Assembly: GCA_946894095.1 (NCBI GenBank)
Contig: OX335650.1
Location: 5,704,001-5,768,000, forward strand
Direction: 5' to 3'
Length of the DNA: 64,000 bases
Source: Incurvaria masculella
Taxonomy: Eukaryota; Arthropoda; Insecta; Lepidoptera; Incurvariidae
Below, one piece after another: positions 44,076 to 54,690 of the stretch (position 1 is the first letter of the stretch; each line of letters starts with the position of its first letter). The notes below the pieces were generated by a model. The model was not told the DNA's origin and did no database searches. It was given only the letters and a program-made list of their open reading frames with translations. Made by a program: the position numbers and the translations under genes.

Positions 44076-44463
44076 TTTTATGTAACTGGACATGGATGGC
44101 TAATACCAGACTGAACGTCAGATATTAGTCTAACACACCACATGGGAACTAGGTGCCATATACCAGTATGCCAGGTCCTTCGTTATATTGCTCGGTTACA
44201 TTGAACTGGATGGAAAACACGGACATTTTTTTCATTGCCGCTTCGACCATCGTTCATTCAATGCGATGGTACCAAACCGGGCAGGAATTACCCTACCACC
44301 TAGTAAGTAGGGAAAGGGACCTACAGTTTTACGTGGAATCCGAACCACGGCCAGCCTCAACGGTTGAAAATGGTCACCCATCCAGAACGTAACCGCGCTC
44401 TGAGGTGCTTACCCAGCTTATCGGATCGCAAGCCGTCGCACCACTGGGCTACCGAGGCTGGCA
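44076..44463 (-). repeat. SINE-A, longest copy with 5S-like head and A-tail
   Basis: On the minus strand: gcctcggtagcccagtggtg, then gcgcggttacgttctggatg and ggtgacc (5S-rRNA-like, diverged), then gttcggattccacg, ctgtaggtccctttcc, ggtaccatcgcattgaatga, gtccgtgttttccatccag, ttagccatccatgtcc and an A-rich tail ending at 44076. It shows the whole layout: 5S-like module, body, A-tail. No coding. Confidence 0.7.
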
Positions 44464-44755
44464 ACGGTTTTACCACTAAACTAGAGTCTTCAAATGTTTT
44501 CCATCCCGTTTTCTATTTTTTTCGCACGTTCCCCATCTGCTCGCGCTCACGGCTGATTGTGACGCGGGGCGGTGGGTAGGCAGAGACGGCGGGGACGCGC
44601 GCCGGTGTCCCGGCGAGCCCTAACGACGTTACAGCCGATAAGAGGCGCCGGGAAGGAATCTAGTTGGCTTCGCCTCGCTGAACTGTCTTCCGCTCCGAGA
44701 AGTAAATACGTCATTTCCATGGCCTCAGAATTATGTGGGGAAGGTGCAGTCCTTT

Positions 44756-44947
44756 TTCAGGGTTTCGTAACTAAAGGGTGCCGATGGGACCATATCACGA
44801 AGCCTCCGCCGGCCGTCCGTTCATCCGTCCGTCTGTCGGCGGGCTGTATGTGGAGAACCACATTAGGTAAACAGTTGAAAATTTCAGAGATTTTCGGCGC
44901 TAAAACTACAAATCGTATAATATATTTTGGCATGGTACGGACTCGCA
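44756..44947 (-). repeat. TCCG-repeat element, copy g (diverged)
   Basis: agggtttcgtaactaaaggg, (tccg) tract at 44812-44838, cgggctgtatgtggagaacc, catggtacggactcgcac. The A-rich middle is shortened. Confidence 0.7.
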
Positions 44948-45304
44948 CTAAGTCTTTTTTTTAATACTTAGATTTATATTTATTTAGTAAAAGGTTCACA
45001 AACAGAGTAGTACACAGGATATACTGAGATACACAAACGTCATTCAAAAAAAGGTTCACACTCCCCTGGTAGTGAACACAATATGCATAAAAACATACAA
45101 AACATAGAACAAAAAGGTTATAAATCTATTATATAATTGTACTCCCAACTTAAAAATCTAAATCAAAATCAAGTTATGCAAATATTACTTTTAAATTCAG
45201 AGACTTCCGTAAAATTTACATTTCAAACAGCGAAAAAAACTCTTACAAAAATTAAAAAGAAAAGAATAAAGTGAAATACTGTCTTAGTGTGTTATTTTTT
45301 GTAT

Positions 45305-45508
45305 AGATCTAATAGTAGATGGCTAATACCACAAGTTCTGTCATGGTATTAGCCCAACACACCACATGGGAACTAGGTGCCATGCCAGGACCTTCCTTCG
45401 ACTTCAACGGTCGAATGGTCACCCATCCAAGACCAGACCGGACCCAGCGTTGCTTAACTTCGGAGAGCGATCGCCGAAGTGTCTCGCCACTGGGCCACTG
45501 AGGCTGAT
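45305..45508 (-). repeat. SINE-A with a well-preserved 5S-rRNA-like module, body deleted
   Basis: On the minus strand cagcctcagtggcccagtgg is followed by ccgaagttaagcaacgctgg, gtccggtctggtcttggatg and ggtgacc. These words are those of the internal promoter part of eukaryotic 5S rRNA (box A, intermediate element, box C). The copy then jumps from ttgaagtcgaagg to aaggtcctggcatggcacc, so the first half of the body is missing, and ends in an A-rich tail. Confidence 0.72.
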
Positions 45509-45851
45509 TGAATTGGAAGACGCAGACTATACGTAGACAAAAACCGCATTAGAAGGCGGTCCTTAAATTGAAACCTGATAGACAGACAGACATTGATTTT
45601 ATAACAGTCATTAGAACTAGATGAGAATAATAAATACCACACCAACTGTCATTATATAAAACAAAATCAAGACCTGTTCACGAATAAAATATATAGGTTG
45701 GCAGCGGCTACTTTAAACTGGATACGATAAAGACTTTTTTCTTCGATTTCCATTTATATATACTAAGATTTCCATCTATAACACGTAGTCGCTTCGACTG
45801 TCCTTCATTCGATCGAATACTCAATGAAACTATCGTCCAAAACGTCATTAA

Positions 45852-46009
45852 GGGCCGAGTGCACGAAAGGACAAAAAATCAAAATCAACGTCAAAGTATG
45901 ATCAAACACGACACTTTTTGTGGACAGTATGGAAGGAACACTATGCGGATCACTAAAAGTGACGTGTTTGAACATTGATTAACTCGGCCGTCTCTTCGTG
46001 CAACCGGGG
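45852..46009. mobile_element. Small MITE with TGCACGAA-type ends
   Basis: Left ccgagtgcacgaaaggac and right the inverse of ccggttgcacgaagagac. Inner inverted words caaacacgacactttt and aaaagtgacgtgtttg. About 158 bp. Confidence 0.55.
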
Positions 46010-46034
46010 CTAAGTCTTCTGTGGCTAGAACCTG

Positions 46035-46145
46035 AGGTATATAAGGAAGGTTTTGTCATGGCACCTCGTTCCCGTGTGGTGTGTAAGGCTTATATCATGA
46101 CGGTCGGATTAGTATTAGCTATCCATGTTACCTATATAAAAAAGT
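46035..46145 (+). repeat. SINE-A 3' fragment
   Basis: tatataaggaaggttttgtc, atggcacctcgttcccgtgt, attagctatccatgttacc, then aaaaaag. Confidence 0.65.
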
Positions 46146-48050
46146 ATAACATAGAACTACAGGACGCTAGGCTTTATCGTTTAATGTAACTGTCTACACT
46201 CAAACTTATAGAAAGGCCGATAAAATAAACGATTCATCCACACTCGTGCGTTTCTTTTCAGTACTCGCACGCATGAACATACATGTTCGTGTGATGGTCG
46301 TGTGCGTGTGAGATTGTGTGCGCGTGTCCAGGCAGGGCGGCCGGCCCGGGGCGGGCGGCTTCAGTCCGGCCGGAAATGAAAAATAAATACAGCCTTCCCT
46401 CCGCACCCCCGCACCCCCGCACCCCCCGCTGGGGCGCGGTCGACCGGCGACAACGGAAAATGAAAACTCGCCGGCATCATCCGACTCCCTCTGAGCTTCG
46501 CGCGCTGATTGATACCCGCTGTAATCTCACATGAATCATTTTATCACTATGATTCAATCTTAAACTGAGTTAATGATCAGAATTTTGACGATAACGCTGA
46601 CTTGCTGCATACTTGATTCCATTCGTTGTGCCACCTACTTAGTTGAATGTTAAGTAATCCTTTTTTTTAGGGTATTCCGAACCTGTCCAACCCAAAGTTC
46701 TTGTACATTATGGACTATGAATACTATAAACCTTACATTTAGGTTATCTAGTGCACCAAACACTAGTTGTGTATTTCTGAACCACCTACATGGATTCCGA
46801 ACCGTGGAAAATGAATGTGGTGCATGAACGGGCCGAGATTCGAACCCGTGATACGGAAATTCCAAAGTGTCTTTAAAGAAAACGTTTGGAATATTTACTG
46901 AGGACAATAATATTGACGACGACAGAGAAGGAAAGTGAGCGCTTGCACGATTATCTAGCATTGTTATTTCTACGAAATGCTAGTTAGTGATGTGTTTTTG
47001 CGCATATTTAAACGTATTTTATCGTGTTTTACAATTATTTTATAAAAAAATGGGCCATAGAGATGAAAAAGATGATGCACGCGTTTCATTTATTTGTTAA
47101 GATTAAAAGAGGTAGGTGACACAAACAAATTGCAATGATGTTGCATGACCTTGTCATGATTGTACTCGTAATAAATGTATTAAGAACTGCATTTTATCAC
47201 ACTCGTTTAAGGAAGCCGTTATCTTGATTCGCCATTCGGCTAATTCTTTAAACACAATACCATTTATTTGGGTTTCTTAACCTTGCTTTAGCCATAAATC
47301 CCTAGCCAAATTAAAACAAATATGTAACGGACCCGTTCCAAACTCAATCGAAGTGATAGTAAATAAGGCAAAAAAGTACTTTTTATTTATTACCACACAA
47401 AAAAAAATCCAATCATGAATCTTAGATTCAACTTTAGATCAATCATGCGAAGTATTTATTCTTCTTTACGGCTGATTTTAAAATAGTCTGATAAACAGCC
47501 AGATAACTATTCGGCACATTTATTTACGCTTCTGCTTATCCATCTGATATAGTAAGTTTATATGTTTATCAGTAAAATTCTAGTCAGATAATTGTGATAA
47601 AAGATACAATTCTCCGGCTACAACCATCCGTCTTTTGACAAACGTGAATGTGTACTATCAGCCCGATAAGTACTATGTGAGGATAGAGGAGGATCCATGG
47701 ACCCCAGGTTATGAAACGCTGATCTAGGTATACATATCCCCATTCGACGCGTATGCAACATATTATATTGTAAAAATATCTACTAATAATAAAATTAAAA
47801 ATCTCCCCGTTTGATCGCCCACAATCCAAATATGGCCGTCGATGGATTGTTTATGCTATAAAATTTATAAAATTGTGTGAAAGAGAAACTAAATGACAAG
47901 TCCCGTTTCGCTTTCCTTAATATTAGCACGGAGGCGACAAACGGACTGGAGGCTCCATTAATTTCTCAGACGAAAAAATAGTCTTTTCTCGACAAAAATA
48001 CTGAAATGGGACGCAAAAGGGAGGTAGGTTGACGTTTATTGCAGGCCTCC
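46146..48050. other. No gene; GC-rich patch and one tRNA-like scrap
   Basis: 46320-46450 is GC-rich with a c-run repeat (gcacccccgcacccccgcac). 46800-46875 on the minus strand carries a good box B (gggttcgaatctcggcccg) as in tRNA-derived SINEs, but no box A that I can place. 46980-47900 is AT-rich and unassigned. Confidence 0.4.
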
Positions 48051-48104
48051 TGCCGCGCTCCCGACTCGTGCCGCGCTCCCGACTCCTGCCGCGCTCCCGA
48101 CTCG
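48051..48104 (+). repeat. Three tandem 18-bp units
   Basis: tgccgcgctcccgactcg repeated three times (the second copy ends in cc), followed by a partial unit. On the minus strand the units encode an RERG-type hexapeptide repeat within a short ORF; I take this as coincidental. Confidence 0.85.
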
Positions 48105-48670
48105 TGCTGCGGGACGCGCGAGTCTGGCTTCCGTGAATGTAATAATAATAATTGAGATATAATGTCATTTAAGTGATGTTATAATGCAAGAGATTCAGAT
48201 TAGAATCACATCAAATATGTATACGTATAGATTAAATTAAATTAGTAAATATTAATAAACGAATGAAATTGAAAGCATTTATCAAACTGGTAACTATCAA
48301 AATCGTTAACGAGATATTCCTTATCATATTTGGAGTAAAAAAGATGCATAACCCGGTTTATATTTTTTATGAATTTTTATTTATATTTCTATTTATTTAT
48401 TTTACATTAATAATTTCAATAGCCATACATAGATAATGTTACTTTCTATACTGTATTCTAAAACTTTTAATATTATCATTTTATAATTATTTTAGAAAAT
48501 ATAATCTTTTTATTTATTAGCATATGTTATTGGATGTTTTCCAGACTGAAATAAAAAACCCATTTCCGATAGCAAACTCTCCCATGCCAAAACGTTTCCA
48601 TGCTCATAAATGGCAGTTACCATTAAGAGGACGCGGCCCATGCGATACTGGAGACTTTCTCGGCATATTT

Positions 48671-48986
48671 TTTAGGGTTCCGTACCCAAAAGGTACCCAA
48701 CGGAACCCTATTACTAAGCCTCCGCTATCCGTCCATCCGTACGTCCGTCCGTCCGTCCATCCGTTTGTCACAGTGCCGTATCTCATGAACCGTACCAGGC
48801 CGGCAGCTGAAATTTTCACAAAGTATATATTTATTTTGCCGCTATAGCAACAAAATGGTAAATTAAAAAAACTAAACGTTTATTGTATGGGGGCCATACA
48901 ATAAACGTGATTGATTTGTGTTAAATCTTGTACGATGGTACGGAACCTTTCGTGTGCGAGTCCGACTGGCACTTGGCCGGTTTTTA
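48671..48986 (-). repeat. TCCG-repeat element, copy h (first half of a dimer)
   Basis: Full length from agggttccgtacccaaaagg through (tccg) at 48726-48764 to gactggcacttggccggttttt. Its end is followed with no spacer by the start of copy i. Confidence 0.88.
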
Positions 48987-49366
48987 GGGTTTCGTACCCA
49001 AAGGGTTAGAAATTGCCTAAGGCAATAAATCCGCCTTTGCTTTGTACTTTGTATGGATTGCAATAAAGAATATGATTATTATTATTATTATTACTAAGCC
49101 TCCGCTGTCCGGCCGTCCGTCCGTCCGTCCGTCCGTCTGTCCGTCTGTCACAGGGCTGTATCTCATGAACCGTAATAGGTAGGCAGCTGAAATTTTCACA
49201 AAGTGTGTATTATTTTTGCCGCTATAACAACAAATAGGTAACATTTAAGAATAATAAGAATTAAAGGGGGTCCCCATACAAAAAACGTGATTTTTTGTGT
49301 TAAATCTTGTTTGATGGTACGGAACCCTTCGTGTGCGAGCCCGACTCGCACTTGGCCGGTTTTTAA
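48987..49366 (-). repeat. TCCG-repeat element, copy i (second half of a dimer, with nested insert)
   Basis: Starts agggtttcgtacccaaaggg directly after copy h and ends gactcgcacttggccggttttt. Between cccaaaggg and actaagcctccgctg, where other copies have about 20 bp, there is an 86-bp insert (49006-49091). Confidence 0.88.
49006..49091 (+). repeat. Nested LINE/SINE 3' end with (ATT)n tail
   Basis: agaaattgcctaaggcaata, ccgcctttgctttgtact, gcaataaagaatatgattatt and (att)5. A cataaaga-type 3' end with a short tandem tail is typical of a severely 5'-truncated retroposon insertion, here inside a TCCG repeat. Confidence 0.6.
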
Positions 49367-49539
49367 AGGAACTGAAGGTATATACATATATTAAGTTATT
49401 AAATCGTTTATTCATTTATTGTGTGTAGCTACACACCTCCGACGTAATTCCCGCGCGAAACGAAATACTGTATGTTATATTTTTTTACGGTATTAGGTTC
49501 CTAATTGACATAAAACGAAAGTGATGCTTTTAGGTACTG

Positions 49540-50330
49540 AAGCAAGGACACATTTATTTAAGAAAGAGCCTCGTAAAAAAATTTTAACAAAAAAAATAAC
49601 CGACTTGAAAGAAGAAGCTCTAAAAAGTAAAAAATAATTGGCATTTTTGTTCTTTTTTGAGTCGGCGTCAGCCGGGCACGCGCTGCGCCCATCAAAAGAA
49701 CCTTGGCGACCTTGGCTGACACCGACTCAAAAAATAACAAAAATCTTAAACACAAAAATGCCAATTATTTTTTTACTTTTTAGTGCTTTTTCTTTGAAGT
49801 CGGTTATTTTTTTTTTGTTAATTTTGTTTTTAATTTGTTTATTTTTAGTGAATCTGAAATACACTTACTAATTTGTACACGTCCTTTCCAATAAAAAAAG
49901 AATCACCGAAATCGGTTGGCGTTATATTGAGTTATTCGTCCATTTGTCATGCACATCTTAATACAAATTTAAGAATTATATGATTTTCTCATGGATATCA
50001 TTGTCAGAACTTAACCAAAGCACTAGCTTTCATTTAAAAAAATAATCATCAAAATCGGTTCACCCAGGCAAAAGTTATGAGGTAACAAACATAAAAAAAA
50101 ACATACAGACGAATTGATAACCTCCTCCTTTTTTGAAGTCGGTTAAAATGTACGGGAACTACTTTATAAATATACTGAAAGGTTGGACCCGAACCAGCAA
50201 AACATATCTACCCTTCGCAGGTATTGTATTTCCCAATTTCGCCACCGATAATTTGAAATTCCTACAGTCCATCCTCCTGTAATATGCCTCCCACTAACAC
50301 GGTGTTTAAGATTAGACATGCATTGATTCA
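49540..50330 (-). repeat. SINE-B copy split by a MITE
   Basis: Left part 49540-49576 (gaagcaaggacacatttatt, gcctcgtaaaa), right part 50150-50330 (ggaactactttataaatata, acccgaaccagcaaaacata, caatttcgccacc). In the intact copy at 22310-22590 these parts are contiguous. Confidence 0.65.
49577..50149. mobile_element. aaccgacttc MITE with an internal palindrome (copy 2)
   Basis: Begins ttttaac and ends gaagtcggttaaaa. Internal arms of about 100 bp (ataaccgacttgaaagaag and its inverse at about 49806) enclose ccgggcacgcgctgcgccc. The order of the rest follows copy 1 at 17800. Flanks gtaaaaaaa and gtacggga could be a diverged 8-bp target duplication. Confidence 0.7.
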
Positions 50331-50419
50331 TAAAAGGTTTGCTAAATTGATTTTTGGCTTCACATGGGCTTCAACTCTTAGCACTTTTTTGTGGAACCTG
50401 AAATGAATGGCGGTAGTAC

Positions 50420-50790
50420 CGTTGTGATATTAGCTAAATACACCACATTCCCGAAGGAATTAAGTGCCCTGTCAGGACTTTCGCTTTATGAACCCAGCTA
50501 CATTGAATTTTAATTTATTTATTTAATTAATGTATTTATTTATTTTATTAAATAGGTATGACACTGACACTTTGTTAGAGATATTCGTAACGTAGGAGCG
50601 TGTTATATTTAGGCTCACCTACTCTGCACTGGGCTAGGCCCGTCAAATTGCCAACACGTGTATTTTTTCATTACCGATTTAACCATAGCTTCATCCAAAG
50701 CGGTGGAACAAACCTGGGCGGGCTTAACCCTACCACCTAGTAGGGGAAGGGAACTTACAGTTTTACATGAGTTCCGAACCATGGAACAGC
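50420..50790 (-). repeat. SINE-A copy with an internal insertion
   Basis: Left piece 50420-50510 (aatggcggtagtaccgttgt, acaccacattcccgaaggaa), right piece about 50660-50790 (cattaccgatttaaccatag, accctaccacctagtagggg, cagttttacatgagttccga). Between them about 150 bp of AT-rich sequence not found in other copies. Confidence 0.6.
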
Positions 50791-53640
50791 TAGAATTCGT
50801 GAATTCAGTGAATTACAGTGAAAAACAACGTTAGCGTAATAGGACAGTTAACTCGATTATTCTCAGGCGGAAGCTAGCATGTCATAGATTGAAGAATATT
50901 TGCATATGTAACCAAGTACGAACAGTATGGCGGCCAACCCCTTTAATAGCCTTCTATCATGTCGAGTCGTCGTTTCCCACAACAGTAATTAAAGCCATCG
51001 TCGTCGCAATTATATAAATCATAGCCATTTGCTGAAAGGGCTAACAGTGTTGAGGCATTTTACGGCAGCTGCCACTAATCTTCTTGATTTTCAGGCCATC
51101 TAAAATATCATTTCGAGAGAATAAAAAATTAAGTATCCATTTTCGCAAAGTCATATTCAATTTAAATAACTATCGTGCAAAGTGATTGTTAATTTTATTT
51201 AGATTCGTTTCGATATTTTTTCAAGAAAAAAAAAATTGGAATTCATTAAAATATAGAAACAGCTGTTCTTACTTTTTTAACAAAACACTTACATCACTAG
51301 ACATGTCGGGTGTGGTAGCCCTACTGATACGCATACAGGAATTTACTATTTCCGTATGTATATCATTTCAGATATCTCTTTTTTATTATTTGGGTTCTAC
51401 AGTTTCACAAGCTTACACTACATAAATTATGTACGTCCTTCATTAAACATATATTTAATTGAAACATCAAAAATTAAATCAAACACTACGCACCTCGTCC
51501 GACAAAAACGTTTTCTGAAAATATTTTATCAGAAACGTATTCCTTGCGGAATTTACATAGATTCGGAATTATATCACTGCCGAAATTGCGCTAAAAGGTC
51601 TGCTTACGTATATTTTATAGGAAACAGTTTATAAATACAAGTTTATGACCAGTTAGAATCAGTCCAACTTGTAACAAAAATTAGTAAAAAGTATTTTGGT
51701 AAGTGAGGTATGACATTTTCTAAATGATTCAGAAATAATGAATACAGTTTAAGGGTCCAATTTATATTCCCATTGACATAAATGTTTGTATGGATTAAAG
51801 TTCCAAGTGTACTTTAAGAAGTCTCGTCTTAGTAAACAAGTAAGTACCATCTCAAACTTCAATCCATCACCGAGATTTGCAAAGCGTTACTTTTCTTGAG
51901 CACAATTCAAAAGAAATCGCGGCCCACTTTCCATTCTTTCTGCAGGACGAATTCAACCTGCTCATCCGAGGTGTAGAAAGTTTTAATGACCCCGTTTATC
52001 CCGTTCGTACGCCCCCCTTCGCCCCGCTCCCTGCCGCGCCAGCTCGTCAGCCGCCACTCCAGAGAATGACACACAATCAAACAATACAAAGAAAGTTCAA
52101 TTCTCGAAAAAGTACTTGGAAATAATTTTCCCATTTAAATTCACTGCTGTGAAATTGCGCGAGGCGGGCGATGGGCGCGGATGTTTGGCTGACAAAGGGC
52201 GCCTTTCACGGTGCTTATTGAGTGGCTGAGGTGCGCCTGTGTCGCGATGAAGCCTGCCAGGGGCTCGTCATGGGACAAACCGATCTATGGATCCGTAAGT
52301 TTGGCTATAGTGTGCCTTTGAGAGCAATCATGCCGAAATTATTTGGCGCAAATGAAGAAAAAAGCGAACAAACGGGAAAAAGAAAAGCTTTGAACACAAT
52401 AGCCGAAGAAGATAAGGCTGTGATCCTATAGATGCATCCTGAGTGAGATCAAGAGGTGCATATCCCAAGTATATTAAATATCTTCTTATTTACGAGTAAA
52501 CTTAAAATATATTTCAAACATACTAAAAACAGTAACTACAAAAACACACATATTTGTCAAGAATTTTAGAATAGAAGTACTCAAATGTGATTTCGAAATT
52601 CTATGATAACTAATGATGGATAGTTATTTGTAAAATTACCATCAGAACATAATGTTTCATTTGTAATAATGTAATAATATTGTATGTAATTGTACTGCGA
52701 GTATTTGTTCGTGTTCATATTTAATAAATCTATACTATTAACGATGGAACAAAATGATGTACTACAATTTTATAGACGACATTATTATCTACAAAAAATG
52801 TCGCGACAGCGTACACCTATCTATTATAGTTATGTCACAATAAGTGTGCATTTATTTTAAAATAAAAAAATAAATACAGCCTCTAGAAAAGGCTCTTTAT
52901 TTGTACCTAGATATTAATCCTTATCAAAATAAATAAATTACTATTTAAGGGTGCTTCAATACCTTTATATAACTTTTTGAATTATTCGATTCCGACATTT
53001 AGTTCGAAAGATATCATGAGTTTAAAAATTAGAAAAATCTCCGCTCGGCTAGCTATGCGTTTTAGAGTTCGTAGGCGTCACTCAGGGGTACGGGAGGGGA
53101 GGAGGGTCAGTCGGCTCCCTACGCAGCGGTCGTGTGCGGAATTTAAGAAATTGTCGCTTGATGATAATTAGTTTAGTAGGTAACTAAACGCATTCAAAAA
53201 GTTCTTTTCAGAACTAGACCCTTTCTAGACCTTGTTGTACATTTAGTTATCCTAATAAATAAGTGACTGAAATAGATTTTATGATTCTCGATTAAATACT
53301 TTTTAGTTGTAGTTTGTGGGTAGTTGTGGGTAGTTAATAACAGTTAAGCTAATTATTTAGTGCAAAATAAAACAACATTAAATATTGTGCACTGGGAGGC
53401 TTTAACTCAATAAATTATTTAATGGCTTTTGTTTTGTGGTTATGACCATACTAATTAATAGTATGAAAAATACATAAAAAGTAAAAAATACAAAAAAATA
53501 TAAAAAATGTTTATTCACAAAATTTGTAATTTTTATTTGAAATATTTCAATGTAGGTATATGCACTTTTTTTAGGAACTCTACGTAACAAGAGTTTATTT
53601 GTGTATCATTGTGTCAAAATAATATTTTTTAAAATTATAT
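50791..53640. other. No gene recognised
   Basis: AT-rich with a GC-richer part at 51900-52300. Open frames of 64-92 codons (for example 51877-52125 and 52222-52431) show no motif I know. The latter has a lysine/glutamate-rich end but no splice or polyadenylation context. Confidence 0.35.
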
Positions 53641-53800
53641 TATGCCCGTGCAAAGCTGGGACGGGCTGCCTTCGGTGCAATTTGCAAGCATGCAAAAAAA
53701 TGCATTTTTAGTTTTTATCAAAATCTGCCCCATGGCTTCTCTGAGGCTTTTCGTTTTTAGCATTTCCTATAGTTTAGGAATGGGCCATGAAGGCACATTT
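53641..53800 (+). repeat. Repeat end 'TATGCCCGTGCAAAGC' and segment shared with 11128
   Basis: tatgcccgtgcaaagctggg resembles the recurring gcccgtgcgaag-type end of common insect repeats. 53697-53780 resembles 11128-11190. Confidence 0.4.
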
Positions 53801-54690
53801 TTTGCGGGATCTTCTTTACTGAGTTGGGAATCCGCGGATCTTTGTGTCGTAACTTAGTGTGCTTCGAGTAACAAAAAGTTTAAATAAATGAAATGAAATG
53901 TCAATAAATTGAGAAGTTAAAGGAGGAGCACACATGGAAGATGGAAATACAAATGGAGAAGTTACAAAGGGAATAGCGCGCACTGATTAAAAAAAGTATG
54001 TAAAAAACATGTTTTGGTTAATGAAAACTTTCCGAATTGAATGTACCATTACATCTGGTGGTTCGTCTTGCTGAAATAAGCACATCAGTACCATGCATCT
54101 CTTTCTTCATATCCACATATTAACTAAGACGGTCAATGCCACCACATGTATCATTGCATTGACAAGGTACAGAGCTATCGAGAAGACAACAAAAACGCTG
54201 CTTTCAGACATTCGCAGACTTCTTACATGTGTTTCTGGTGTAAAGAGCTATTTGCCTGTTATTTCAATTAGCTGCGTGCAGCAACGCGGTCAACAAGTAT
54301 GGAGTACTTATGTATCCAACCTCACCCATCAAAAGTCTAGGACTTCATCAAATATTTCTTTTCATTAATGATGATTCATAAAATCGCCTGACTAACGAAA
54401 TAATTATCGTTATAATGTTGTTGGTGTTGTGGACGGCCAGCCTCCACACTCAAAACATGATATATAAATATAACAAAGTAGCGTCCTATAGGCATATGAA
54501 GGTTGCGTTGCGATGCACGCTTAGCGACAAGTAAAAATAATACTTTTGTTTTACGCACATCTGACTAAGCATAAAATCAAGGTCAGCGGAGGTAGGACCC
54601 TGAGCGATCGCGCAGGTACAACGTTCGAAAGTACTCGAATAATGCTCTGCTTAGCGACAGGTAAATAATAATAAAATAGTAAGAACACGA
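53801..54690. other. No gene recognised
   Basis: A frame at 54093-54368 is open without motifs. The sequence then changes composition toward the G-rich block that starts near 54700. Confidence 0.3.
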
